This document shows, piece by piece, positions 16,987 to 25,099 of a stretch of DNA of 64,000 nucleotides. A model generated the notes under the pieces. It did no database searches. It saw only the letters and a list, made by a program, of their open reading frames with translations, and was not told where the DNA came from. Source of the stretch: Niallia circulans NBRC 13626 (GTDB taxonomy: Bacteria; Bacillota; Bacilli; Bacillales; Cytobacillaceae); NCBI RefSeq assembly GCF_001591585.1, contig NZ_BCVE01000011.1:1-64000 (forward strand). Direction: 5' to 3'. Each line of letters starts with the position of its first letter. The first letter of the stretch is position 1. Position numbers and translations under genes: made by a program.

Positions 16987-17943
16987 ATGCCCAATTCATA
17001 TCAAGGAACCAAATTAAAAGTTTTCGCACTCAATTCGTCGCCAGAACTAGCTCAAGAAATCGTAAATCATCTCGGTACCGAATTAGGAAAGTGTACAGTC
17101 AAAAAATTCAGTGATGGTGAAATTCAAATCAATATTGAAGAAAGTGTCCGCGGCTGCGAAGTATTTGTTATTCAATCTACATGCGATCCTGTAAATCAAA
17201 GTATTATGGAATTGCTTATTATGATAGATGCATTAAAACGAGCTTCTGTTAACACTATTAATGTCGTTATCCCTTATTATGGATACGCACGCCAAGATAG
17301 AAAAGCCCAACCAAGAGAGCCCATTACAGCTAAATTAGTTGCCAATTTAATTCAAAAATCTGGTGCAGACCGTGTGATAACTTTAGATCTACACGCTCCA
17401 CAAACACAAGGCTTCTTTAATATCCCAGTTGATCAATTAGTAGGTATCCCGCTTCTTGCTGATTATTTAAATACGAAAGACTTTACACATGATGTTGTTG
17501 TAGTAGCCCCAGACCACGGCAGCGTAACCCGGGCACGTGAGCTCGCAGACCGCTTAAAAGCACCTATCGCTATTATCGATAAACGAGGTCCAAAAGATTT
17601 CGGTCCCCGCGAAGTAAACGTTGTTGGTAATATCGAAGGAAAAACGGCAATTATTATAGACGATATAGTGGATACTTCTTATCGGATAACTACTGCTGCG
17701 AAAGCCTTACTTGATAATGGCGCTGAAGAAATATACGCATGTTGTATTCATCCCGTTTTATCTGAACCCGCTATTGATATGATACAAGAATCACAAATTA
17801 AGGAATTGATTGTAACAAACAGCATTCCACTTACAGAAGAAAAAAGAATCGGCAAGATTACACAGTTATCTATTGCTGAATTACTAAGTGATGCCATCAG
17901 CCGCGTTTATGAACATAAGTCAGTAAGTGTGTTATTTAAATAA
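16987..17943 (+). CDS. ribose-phosphate pyrophosphokinase paralogue with altered active-site loops
   Basis: 318 residues, full length for class I PRPP synthetase and clearly homologous throughout ([51 protein letters not shown]). Two functional loops differ from the B. subtilis enzyme as I recall it: the catalytic loop KRRP reads KRGP (Lys199 kept, the second Arg replaced by Gly201), and the ribose-5-phosphate loop DTAGT reads DTSYR (229-233). It is therefore uncertain that it makes PRPP at a normal rate; a regulatory or altered-substrate role is possible. It stands alone with its own promoter and terminator, whereas the housekeeping prs of Bacillus usually sits beside glmU. GGAGGA precedes the ATG. 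Confidence 0.88.
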   Translation: MPNSYQGTKLKVFALNSSPELAQEIVNHLGTELGKCTVKKFSDGEIQINIEESVRGCEVFVIQSTCDPVNQSIMELLIMIDALKRASVNTINVVIPYYGYARQDRKAQPREPITAKLVANLIQKSGADRVITLDLHAPQTQGFFNIPVDQLVGIPLLADYLNTKDFTHDVVVVAPDHGSVTRARELADRLKAPIAIIDKRGPKDFGPREVNVVGNIEGKTAIIIDDIVDTSYRITTAAKALLDNGAEEIYACCIHPVLSEPAIDMIQESQIKELIVTNSIPLTEEKRIGKITQLSIAELLSDAISRVYEHKSVSVLFK

Positions 17944-17957
17944 ACTGCTTTAAGCAA

Positions 17958-17988
17958 AAGGGTTGTCCTGTTGGACAGCCCTTTTTGT
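17958..17988 (+). terminator. terminator of the PRPP synthetase paralogue
   Basis: GGGTTGTCC, loop TGTT, GGACAGCCC, then TTTTT. Confidence 0.92.
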
Positions 17989-18055
17989 TAAAAAAATGTT
18001 GATTTAATAAAATAGATAATTTTCCATTGTCTCGTACTCCATCGCTGGCATAATC

Positions 18056-18160
18056 CAACTAGGTACAAATAGACTCCAGCAAAAATCTATTTTGCCTGAG
18101 AGCCTATAAGTGTAAGTGTCTATTTACTATTTCGCGAATTAGATTACTCTCAGCATTACA
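18056..18160 (-). other. two stem-loops at the 3' end of serA
   Basis: CTGAGAG, inside the last serA codons, pairs with CTCTCAG about 40 nt later; next AAATAGA pairs with TCTATTT around a 12-nt loop. The string CTCTCAGGCAAAA resembles the end of a glycine aptamer, but the rest of that aptamer is absent. There is no T tract. No gene lies in 17944-18138. Confidence 0.35.
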
Positions 18161-19338
18161 ATTCCATCGATTTCCTTTAATTGCTTAGATAAAAGAGGAA
18201 CAATCTCATCCGCTACTTGGTTATCAATATCTATCATCGTGTAAGCATATTCGCCACGGCTTCTATTTATCATATCGGCAATATTTAACTGATAGGTAGA
18301 AATTACTTGTGTCATTTGACCAACCATATTAGGAACATTTAAATGGAATGCCGTCACCCGACGTTTTCCCGTATAGGGAATAGATGCATTCGGAAAGTTC
18401 ACAGCGTTTTTCACATTTCCAGTTTCCAAGAAATCCTTTACCTGACGCGCTGCCATTACCGCACAATTTTCTTCTGATTCTCCTGTAGATGCACCAAGGT
18501 GTGGAATCGCAATCGTATTTTTCATTTGGAGAACATGTTCATTTGGGAAATCTGTTATATATCGTCCTATCTTCCCATCTTCCAATGCAACAGCCATGTC
18601 TATTTCATTTACTAGCTCTCCACGAGAAAAATTCAGAATTTGCGTACCAGGTTTCATTAAGGCAAAAGCCTTTTTATTAAACATTCCCTTCGTGTCTTCC
18701 GTTAATGGAACATGAACCGTAATATAGTCAGACTCTGCAAATAATTGATCTAATGTCATTGCTCGCTTAACATTACGTGATAAATTCCAAGCAGTATCGA
18801 CAGAAAGAAATGGATCATACCCAATAACATCCATATCAAGGGCAAGAGCATCGTTTGCTACCAGAGCACCAATTGCACCTAAACCAATTACACCTAATGT
18901 TTTTCCTTTAATTTCATGTCCAACAAATTGTTTTTTACCTGTTTCCACAAGTTTTGGAATTTGATCACCTTCCGAAACAAGTGTTTTGGCCCATGATACT
19001 CCTTCAAATAAATTTCGGGAAGAAGCCATTAATGACATGAGCACCATCTCTTTTACGGCATTTGCATTCGCACCAGGTGTATTAAATACAACAATTCCTT
19101 TTGCTGTACATTGTTCAACCGGTATATTATTGACTCCTGCTCCTGCACGTGCTATTGCCTTTAAATTATCTCCCAATTCCAACCCATGCATATTAAAGCT
19201 GCGCAAAAGAATCGCATCAGGATTGGCACTCGTATCATCCATTGTAAAATTCCCTTTTTTAAATACATTTAGTCCACTTGCTGCAATATTATTTAACGTC
19301 TTAATTGTTTTTACTTCTTTAACAGTCGTAGTGCTCAT
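18139..19338 (-). CDS. serA: D-3-phosphoglycerate dehydrogenase
   Basis: About 399 residues. First step of serine synthesis: oxidises 3-phosphoglycerate with NAD. Rossmann motif GVIGLGAIG (about 145-153), substrate and catalytic residues in NFSRGELV and the IPHLGASTGES His, and a C-terminal ACT domain (about 320-399, FHLNVPNMVGQMTQVIST) expected to bind a regulatory amino acid. The start is the ATG with AAGGGAG 8 nt upstream; an in-frame TTG 8 codons earlier has no ribosome site. The leader holds a ZTP riboswitch, tying serine supply to the folate one-carbon status. Confidence 0.93.
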   Translation of the reverse strand: MSTTTVKEVKTIKTLNNIAASGLNVFKKGNFTMDDTSANPDAILLRSFNMHGLELGDNLKAIARAGAGVNNIPVEQCTAKGIVVFNTPGANANAVKEMVLMSLMASSRNLFEGVSWAKTLVSEGDQIPKLVETGKKQFVGHEIKGKTLGVIGLGAIGALVANDALALDMDVIGYDPFLSVDTAWNLSRNVKRAMTLDQLFAESDYITVHVPLTEDTKGMFNKKAFALMKPGTQILNFSRGELVNEIDMAVALEDGKIGRYITDFPNEHVLQMKNTIAIPHLGASTGESEENCAVMAARQVKDFLETGNVKNAVNFPNASIPYTGKRRVTAFHLNVPNMVGQMTQVISTYQLNIADMINRSRGEYAYTMIDIDNQVADEIVPLLSKQLKEIDGIVMLRVI

Positions 19339-19412
19339 CTCCATTGCTCCCTTTTTCATCAATTATATTCTTTGTAAGCTTGGAACATACTGCTTCCCTT
19401 TTTTAACGGAAA

Positions 19413-19453
19413 TAGTAAAAAAAGAAAAAGGCAAGGAGTTCATTCCCTTACCT
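19413..19453 (-). terminator. riboswitch expression-platform terminator upstream of serA
   Basis: In minus-strand RNA AGGUAAGG pairs with CCUUGCCU (one G-U) and is followed by a long U tract. It begins directly after the ZTP aptamer, as expected for a switch that turns transcription on when the ligand binds. Confidence 0.85.
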
Positions 19454-19454
19454 C

Positions 19455-19524
19455 TGCCCAGGCGAACGGCATACGACACTATGTGCTCCCCTACGGTTAT
19501 CCGTATTTCGCCAGTTACACATAG
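19455..19524 (-). promoter_or_regulatory. ZTP/ZMP riboswitch (pfl motif)
   Basis: The minus strand shows every conserved element: P1 arms CUAUGUG/CACAUAG, the core ACUGGCGA, hairpin UACGG-AUAA-CCGUA, the GGGGAGCA core, a short linker, and the 3' module CCG-UUC-G followed by CCUGGGCA. The ligand, ZMP/ZTP (AICAR phosphates), accumulates when 10-formyl-folate is short. A terminator follows immediately, so ligand should switch serA on. The serine made gives glycine and C1-folate. Confidence 0.92.
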
Positions 19525-19540
19525 CCTTTAGATTGCCTCC

Positions 19541-19569
19541 ATTCTATCAGACTATTCAGTATTCATCAA
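19541..19569 (-). promoter_or_regulatory. sigma-A promoter of the serA riboswitch transcript
   Basis: On the minus strand TTGATG, 17-nt spacer, TAGAAT. Transcription would start a few bases before the ZTP aptamer. Confidence 0.75.
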
Positions 19570-19620
19570 TTACTAATTTATTATTAATTTTGTTCTTTTC
19601 TATGCTTTTTTTAGAACGGT

Positions 19621-20235
19621 TTACTGATATAACTTATTTTTCTTTATATATTGATAGCACTTTTCTGGCAAAAGATACCTTGGTTCTCCCCCCATTGAAA
19701 ACTCTTCCCGTATATACGTAGAGCTTATTTCCATGGACAGTCCCTTATCTAACAAGTGAAAGGTCTTCCCATCATCATGATTGCGGAGAAGTGGTGAGCG
19801 GCTGATCGTGGAAAGCATATCAACTCCATTTCGGGCCATAACAATAAATCGATTTTCCGCTACCAATTCTTCCCCTTTGGTCCATTTGCCTTGTCCAATA
19901 TCAACAAGTAAATCGGCTCCCATAATGAAATATACTTCGTCTTCTGGAAATAATTTTTTAAAATAATTCATTGTGTGATACGTATAGATTTCCCAGCCAT
20001 CTTGCTTCATTTCATAGTCATCGACTGCAAATTTATCATTGTCAGCTATTGCCATATTGACCATCTCTATGCGATGTTCATCAGCTGTTTCCATTGTTTT
20101 ATCTCTTCTTTTGCTCGAAGAAGGAAGAAAGATAACTTTATCTAACTTACATCGATGAGCAACTGTGCTAGCTGTCCAAAGATGAACATTTGTAATAGGA
20201 TCAAAGGATGATCCATAAACCCCTATTTTTCTCAC
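19621..20235 (-). CDS. NadD-like nicotinate-nucleotide adenylyltransferase
   Basis: 204 residues. Nucleotidyltransferase fold: N-terminal GSSFDPITNVHLW (9-21), FIMGADLL, and C-terminal ISSTYIREE. It should adenylate nicotinate mononucleotide to deamido-NAD. The family motif (H/T)xGH reads TNVH here, so the usual Gly is Val. Start is GTG with GGGAGG upstream, 15 nt after the nicotinate phosphoribosyltransferase gene, which makes the next step of the same salvage route likely. Bacillus genomes normally carry nadD in another cluster, so this is probably a second, salvage-linked copy. Confidence 0.85.
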   Translation of the reverse strand: MRKIGVYGSSFDPITNVHLWTASTVAHRCKLDKVIFLPSSSKRRDKTMETADEHRIEMVNMAIADNDKFAVDDYEMKQDGWEIYTYHTMNYFKKLFPEDEVYFIMGADLLVDIGQGKWTKGEELVAENRFIVMARNGVDMLSTISRSPLLRNHDDGKTFHLLDKGLSMEISSTYIREEFSMGGEPRYLLPEKCYQYIKKNKLYQ

Positions 20236-20250
20236 ATATTTTCCTCCCTT

Positions 20251-21702
20251 TTAAATTCGGTTCGTCTTCCCCTTCATTTTCTCGATATAATTGCGCTTGT
20301 TTTCCCAGCAAGCCTTACTTAAATCAACTGGATACTCTTCCGGATTGAGCGTTCTTTTATATTCATTCCATAACAACTCTAGATTTTCCTCGACCTTTTT
20401 TTGAATATCCGTTAATAGTGGTGGAGTTATTTGAATTTGTCCATTCTTTATAACCGGATGATGTAGTTCAATTGCCTGGTAGTTTGTTACCACCTTATTC
20501 AAATAAGGATGAACAGGATGAAACATTTTTAAAGGTTCTTGTGTGATAGCTTCAGTTGCGAGGGTAATGTAATCACCTTCTGCATGACCATTTTCCTTAT
20601 TAATAATTCGATATACCCTTTTCTGCCCTGGTGTGGATATCTTTTCCGGATTTCCAGATAATTTTATTGTATCTCTCATTTCACCTGATTCATTTTCAAT
20701 GCTTACTAATTTATACACAGCTCCTAATGCTGCCTGATCGAACGCTGTTATCAGCTTTGTGCCAATTCCCCAAATATCAATCTTTGCTCCTTCTGCCTGT
20801 AAATTCATAATTGTATACTCATCTAAATCATTCGATGCGATAATTTTCGCATCGTAGAACCCGGCTTCATCAAGCATTGCTCTTGCTTTCTTAGAAAGAT
20901 AGGCTAAATCTCCACTGTCTAAGCGAATTCCTTTAAAATTAATTTTGTCACCAAATTCCTTTGCTACCTTTATGGCATTGGGTACACCAGAACGAAGTGT
21001 ATCATATGTATCCACTAAAAAAACGCAGTCTGTATGCGCCTCCGCATATTTCTTAAAAGCTTCATATTCATCTTGATAAGCTTGAACTAATGCATGTGCA
21101 TGTGTACCAGATACAGGTATGCCAAAAATCTTACCAGCCCTTACATTACTAGTGGCGGAAAATCCCCCGATATAGGCAGCCCTTGTTCCCCAAATCGCCG
21201 CATCCATTTCCTGCGCTCTTCTTGTTCCAAACTCCATCGCCGTTTGACTGCCAATAACCTGTTTCATTCTCGCAGCTTTAGTGGCAATAAGTGTTTGATA
21301 ATTAACAATATTTAATAATGCTGTCTCCACTAATTGTGCTTCTGCAAGTGGAGCTTCCACACGTAGAATAGGTTCATTAGCAAATACTAGCTCTCCTTCT
21401 TCCATGCAATAAATGTCTCCTGAAAAAGTAACATTTTTTAGATAATCTAAAAAGTCCTCTTTATAGCCAACTCCACTTCTTAAATAATCAATATCACTAT
21501 CCGTAAATCGGCAATTTTTTATATAAGATAAAATCCGTTCTAAACCAGCAAAAACGGCAAAGCCATTACCAAATGGCAGCTTGCGAAAATAAAGTTCAAA
21601 TACAGCTTTTCGTTCATGTATTCCATCTCTCCAATAAGTCTCCATCATATTAATTTGGTAGAGATCGGTATGAAGCATAAGACTGTCATCAGCATATTTC
21701 AT
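20251..21702 (-). CDS. pncB: nicotinate phosphoribosyltransferase
   Basis: 483 residues, normal length for the Gram-positive enzyme. Converts nicotinate and PRPP to nicotinate mononucleotide. Motifs: N-terminal LHTDLYQINMMETYW, EFGTRRAQEMDAA (about 160), SGTHAHALV with the autophosphorylated-His region, GIRLDSGDL, and KIIASNDLDEY. GGAGGAAA precedes the ATG. A promoter is present upstream (TTGACG, 16 nt, TATAAG). It forms an operon with the NadD-like gene, giving a two-step route from nicotinate to deamido-NAD. Confidence 0.94.
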   Translation of the reverse strand: MKYADDSLMLHTDLYQINMMETYWRDGIHERKAVFELYFRKLPFGNGFAVFAGLERILSYIKNCRFTDSDIDYLRSGVGYKEDFLDYLKNVTFSGDIYCMEEGELVFANEPILRVEAPLAEAQLVETALLNIVNYQTLIATKAARMKQVIGSQTAMEFGTRRAQEMDAAIWGTRAAYIGGFSATSNVRAGKIFGIPVSGTHAHALVQAYQDEYEAFKKYAEAHTDCVFLVDTYDTLRSGVPNAIKVAKEFGDKINFKGIRLDSGDLAYLSKKARAMLDEAGFYDAKIIASNDLDEYTIMNLQAEGAKIDIWGIGTKLITAFDQAALGAVYKLVSIENESGEMRDTIKLSGNPEKISTPGQKRVYRIINKENGHAEGDYITLATEAITQEPLKMFHPVHPYLNKVVTNYQAIELHHPVIKNGQIQITPPLLTDIQKKVEENLELLWNEYKRTLNPEEYPVDLSKACWENKRNYIEKMKGKTNRI

Positions 21703-21783
21703 CTAAAATTTCCTCCTCCAAATAAATTCACTTCTGCATTCAAAAATTATTTATTACCAAAAGGATGTGACAAATCTTTGTAT

Positions 21784-21811
21784 CTTATATAATTATCCTT
21801 TTATTCGTCAA
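21784..21811 (-). promoter_or_regulatory. sigma-A promoter of the NAD salvage operon
   Basis: On the minus strand TTGACG, 16-nt spacer, TATAAG, about 80 nt before the pncB start. The rest of the 314-bp gap (21703-22016) shows only AT-rich sequence and the truA terminator. Confidence 0.6.
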
Positions 21812-21967
21812 ATCATTCTTTTTTTAGCAAAGCTTTTCAGATATATAGTATAAAATTTATTTTTAAAAGTAATATAATGAATTTCTTTGTATATCTTTTG
21901 CTGTTAAAGTTTAGATGCAATTCAATCACTCTGTCCCTCACTATTGTTCCCTAACCATTAAAAGGAT

Positions 21968-22005
21968 ACAAAAAAGCAAGCAGTTCAAAATAACCACTTG
22001 CTCGC
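21968..22005 (-). terminator. terminator of the truA paralogue
   Basis: GCAAG with a longer imperfect stem closes to CTTGC and is followed by TTTTTTG on the minus strand. Confidence 0.75.
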
Positions 22006-22016
22006 CTTCACTTCTA

Positions 22017-22754
22017 TTAAAACTTTACTTTTTCTAAAAATAACCCATTCGCTTCTGCCATCATGCCTGTTAGGCTGCGATCCTTTGTTTCCATAATTGC
22101 TGGAATAGCATCAGCTTCAATATTTCCTAAGCCAACTTCAATCAATGTACCAACCATTTTTCTGACCATATTATAAAGGAAGCCATCGCCGCTCACGCGA
22201 ATTTCTATAAATCCGTCAACTTCTTTTATATCAACAAAGTATACTTCTTTCACCATAGACTTTTTCTTTGATTTAGCATTGGAGAAAGCTGTAAAATCAT
22301 GTTTCCCCACAAAATAGGCAGCTGCTTGTTCCATTTTCTTTAGATTTAATCGTTTCTCTACATGCATGCTATATTTACGCATAAATGGATGGGTATACGA
22401 TTTATTCCATATTTTATATAAATATGTTTTATCCTTCGCATTATATCTCGCATGAAAGCGATCAGGTACAATCTGTACTTTTGATATACTAATATCATTT
22501 GGCAAGTAATGGTTTAAATAATTCATTACTTCTTTTTCCGTCATCTCTTTCTTCATTTTAAAATTGGCAACTTGAGATAAGGCATGTACCCCTGCATCTG
22601 TTCGGCTGCAGCCAATAATTTCAATCTTTTCTCCTGCCATTTCTGTTAAGACATTTTCAATTTTCCCTTGAATAGATTGGTCTCCATTTCCCAGACGCTG
22701 CCATCCTTTGTAACGTCCACCATCATATTGAATAAGCATTTTATAATTTTTCAT
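22017..22754 (-). CDS. truA: tRNA pseudouridine synthase A family protein
   Basis: About 245 residues. Catalytic Asp in GCSRTDAGVHALSQVANF, and the C-terminal SGDGFLYNMVRKMVGTLIEVG block. TruA makes pseudouridine at positions 38-40 of the anticodon arm. The ATG chosen has AGGAG 6 nt upstream; a longer frame starts 15 codons earlier without one. In Bacillus the main truA belongs to the ribosomal protein cluster next to rplM, while this copy stands alone, so it is probably a second paralogue (as I recall from the B. cereus group). Confidence 0.9.
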   Translation of the reverse strand: MKNYKMLIQYDGGRYKGWQRLGNGDQSIQGKIENVLTEMAGEKIEIIGCSRTDAGVHALSQVANFKMKKEMTEKEVMNYLNHYLPNDISISKVQIVPDRFHARYNAKDKTYLYKIWNKSYTHPFMRKYSMHVEKRLNLKKMEQAAAYFVGKHDFTAFSNAKSKKKSMVKEVYFVDIKEVDGFIEIRVSGDGFLYNMVRKMVGTLIEVGLGNIEADAIPAIMETKDRSLTGMMAEANGLFLEKVKF

Positions 22755-23056
22755 TTTTTCTCCTGTTCTTTCCCTCTTTATTTTCTTTATTATAAACAAT
22801 GTATAAACGCCCTTGTTTACCGCTTTATTAACACGTAATCATCTTACTAACTGAATTCCTTTAAGAAAACATACTCCTTAATGAATATTATCTCATTATA
22901 CACTATGAATCCTCAAACCTTCATTAGCTAAAAACTCAGTTTATTACAAGAATTATTTCTTTTTTATAAAAAATTATTTTATTTATTTCCTAAATAATAG
23001 AAACAATGTTAGAGTATGATATAGCAGTATACTTTAGAAAGAGTTGTAGGTGATCA

Positions 23057-23452
23057 ATGATGATTGAAATTAAAACATCTCCCTTAAGTGATGGAGAATT
23101 CAATAGAGGCGTATTTGCTACATGTGATATCAAAAAAGGTACTTTATTCCATGAAGCTCCCGTTGTTCCATATCCTAATGAGCAGCATAAATATATCGAA
23201 AGAACCGTGCTAGAAGATTATGTTTATGAATATGGGATTAACCACAGTGCTGTTGTTCTTGGATACGGCATGCTCTTTAACCATTCCTATGAACCAAATG
23301 CAACATATGAGATTAATTTTGATAAGCATACATTTGACTATTATGCTTATAAGGATATAAAAGCTGGTGAAGAAATATTAATCAATTATAATGGCGAAGT
23401 CGATGATTATGAGCCGTTATGGTTTAATAAAGACAAAGAGAATGAAGATTAA
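23057..23452 (+). CDS. SET-domain protein
   Basis: 131 residues, essentially only a minimal SET domain: N-terminal RGVFATCDIKKGTLFHEAPV (17-36), the SAM/knot motif NHSYEPN (75-81) and GEEILINYNG (104-113) with the catalytic-type Tyr. SET proteins are lysine methyltransferases using SAM; bacterial ones mostly lack known targets. No histone-like or ribosomal substrate gene is adjacent. Monocistronic, AT-rich upstream region (22755-23056, nothing else seen), bidirectional terminator downstream. The methylation target is unknown. Confidence 0.87.
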   Translation: MMIEIKTSPLSDGEFNRGVFATCDIKKGTLFHEAPVVPYPNEQHKYIERTVLEDYVYEYGINHSAVVLGYGMLFNHSYEPNATYEINFDKHTFDYYAYKDIKAGEEILINYNGEVDDYEPLWFNKDKENED

Positions 23453-23456
23453 AAAG

Positions 23457-23490
23457 AAAAAAGACTCGATATCACATCGAGCCTTTTTTC
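23457..23490. terminator. bidirectional terminator between SET and BCCT genes
   Basis: GACTCGAT/ATCGAGCC stem flanked by A and T runs on both sides. It overlaps the last codons of the BCCT gene. Confidence 0.85.
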
Positions 23491-24989
23491 TTTTTCCATT
23501 TTGATTCGTATTCCGCTTTTTCCAAATGGACCTCCTTTAATAAACTTACCGTCATTAAGATCATAATAACGGAAAAAGGGAGAGCGGCTATAATCATCAT
23601 ATTTTGTAAACCATCTAATCCCCCTGAATAAAGTAAGACAAGCGAAATAGAGGTAAGTAAGAGTCCCCAAATTACTTTAATTCTATTGCTCGGATTTTGT
23701 GTACCATTGGCAGAAAGCATACCTAAAACGAAAGTACCTGAATCCGCTGAGGTAATAAAGAAAACACCAATTAATACAATTGCTAAAATAGATAATACCG
23801 CACTAAGAGGAAAATGTTCTAAAAGAGCAAATAATGTTTCTTCCGTTGCGAAGGTGGAAATAGAACCTAATCCCTTATGCTCGATAAACATCGCATTACC
23901 CCCAAATACTGTAAACCATAAAAACCCAATTATGGAGGGGATAAATAAGACAAACGTAACAAATTCACGGATTGTTCTTCCTTTGGAAATTCTAGCAATA
24001 AAAATTCCAACAAACGGTGACCATGCAATCCACCAAGCCCAGTAAAAAATGGTCCAAGTATTTATCCATTGACGATTTTCACCATTTAAAGGGGAAATCC
24101 GGAAGCTCATGCGCACTATATTCTGTAGATACGTCCCCACTGTATCTGTAAATAAATTGAGGATAAAGACTGTATTCCCCAAAATAAATACAAATAAAAA
24201 TAAGACAAATGCTAGTATCATATTCATATTGCTAAGAATCTTAATGCCTTTCCCTAAACCTGAAACAGCAGAGAGTAAAAATAAGATGGTAACTATTACA
24301 ATAATAATAAATTGAGTTAAAAAACTAGAAGGAACCCCATAAAGAAAAGAAAGCCCTCCATTAATTTGTACCGCACCGAATCCTAGTGTTGTTGCTATTC
24401 CAGTAACTGTCGCAAACACAGCGATAATATCAATGATTCTTCCTAATCTTCCATCCATAGAATTACCTAGTAATGGTTTTAAGGTCGAACTAATTAACGT
24501 CTTTCCTCCCTTGCGAAAGGTAGTATAAGCAAGGCTTAATGCCACAATTCCATACACTGCCCATGCATGAATTCCCCAATGAAAATAGGTAAATCTCATA
24601 GCATCTTTCATGCCTTGTTCTGTTCCAATCTCATTTGTAGGTGAACTAATTGCATAATGACTAAGTGGTTCCGCAGTCCCGTAAAACACAAGTCCGATTC
24701 CCATTCCCGCGCTAAAAAGCATTGCTAACCATACTATTCGAGAAAATTCTGGCTTATCCTCAGGTTTTCCTAATTTAATTCTTCCTACCGGACTTATTAA
24801 TAAGTATAAACATATTATCACGAAAAACGTAACGACAATTAAATAATACCAGCCAAAAGAATCTGTAATGAAAGATTGTGCATTAGCTGAGGTTTGTTCA
24901 AGCGATTCTGGTGCAAATACTCCTATTAATACAATCACTAATAAAATAATTACAGAAACATTAAAGACAAGATGATTTTTAAACTTCAT
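23472..24989 (-). CDS. BCCT family transporter (glycine betaine type)
   Basis: 505 residues, 12 transmembrane helices. Glycine-rich SAGMGIGLVFYGTAEPL in helix 3 and the helix-8 tryptophan-rich FYWAWWIAWSPFVGIFIARISKGRTIREF are the BCCT signatures. B. subtilis OpuD is the closest functional model: sodium-driven uptake of glycine betaine for osmoprotection. The position after GMGIG that is often Trp is Phe-Tyr here. Monocistronic. Substrate within choline/betaine/carnitine is inferred. The short C-terminal tail ends in a Lys-rich stretch, as in osmoregulated BCCT carriers. Confidence 0.9.
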   Translation of the reverse strand: MKFKNHLVFNVSVIILLVIVLIGVFAPESLEQTSANAQSFITDSFGWYYLIVVTFFVIICLYLLISPVGRIKLGKPEDKPEFSRIVWLAMLFSAGMGIGLVFYGTAEPLSHYAISSPTNEIGTEQGMKDAMRFTYFHWGIHAWAVYGIVALSLAYTTFRKGGKTLISSTLKPLLGNSMDGRLGRIIDIIAVFATVTGIATTLGFGAVQINGGLSFLYGVPSSFLTQFIIIVIVTILFLLSAVSGLGKGIKILSNMNMILAFVLFLFVFILGNTVFILNLFTDTVGTYLQNIVRMSFRISPLNGENRQWINTWTIFYWAWWIAWSPFVGIFIARISKGRTIREFVTFVLFIPSIIGFLWFTVFGGNAMFIEHKGLGSISTFATEETLFALLEHFPLSAVLSILAIVLIGVFFITSADSGTFVLGMLSANGTQNPSNRIKVIWGLLLTSISLVLLYSGGLDGLQNMMIIAALPFSVIMILMTVSLLKEVHLEKAEYESKWKKKKGSM

Positions 24990-25099
24990 ATAATAAATTC
25001 TCCTTCTAATAATCGAATACTAATCTATGTAGAATTGCTGCCTAGGTTATTATTATCCTTTATTAGGAGAATTAAACAAACACTATCCCTTTCAGCTTC

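Noticed and set aside
18056-18160. Glycine-riboswitch-like string CTCTCAGGCAAAA downstream of serA
   Set aside because: Only the 3' part resembles the aptamer; the conserved GGAGAG and CCGAAGG parts are missing, and the element lies after the gene, not before one. Kept only as a stem-loop.
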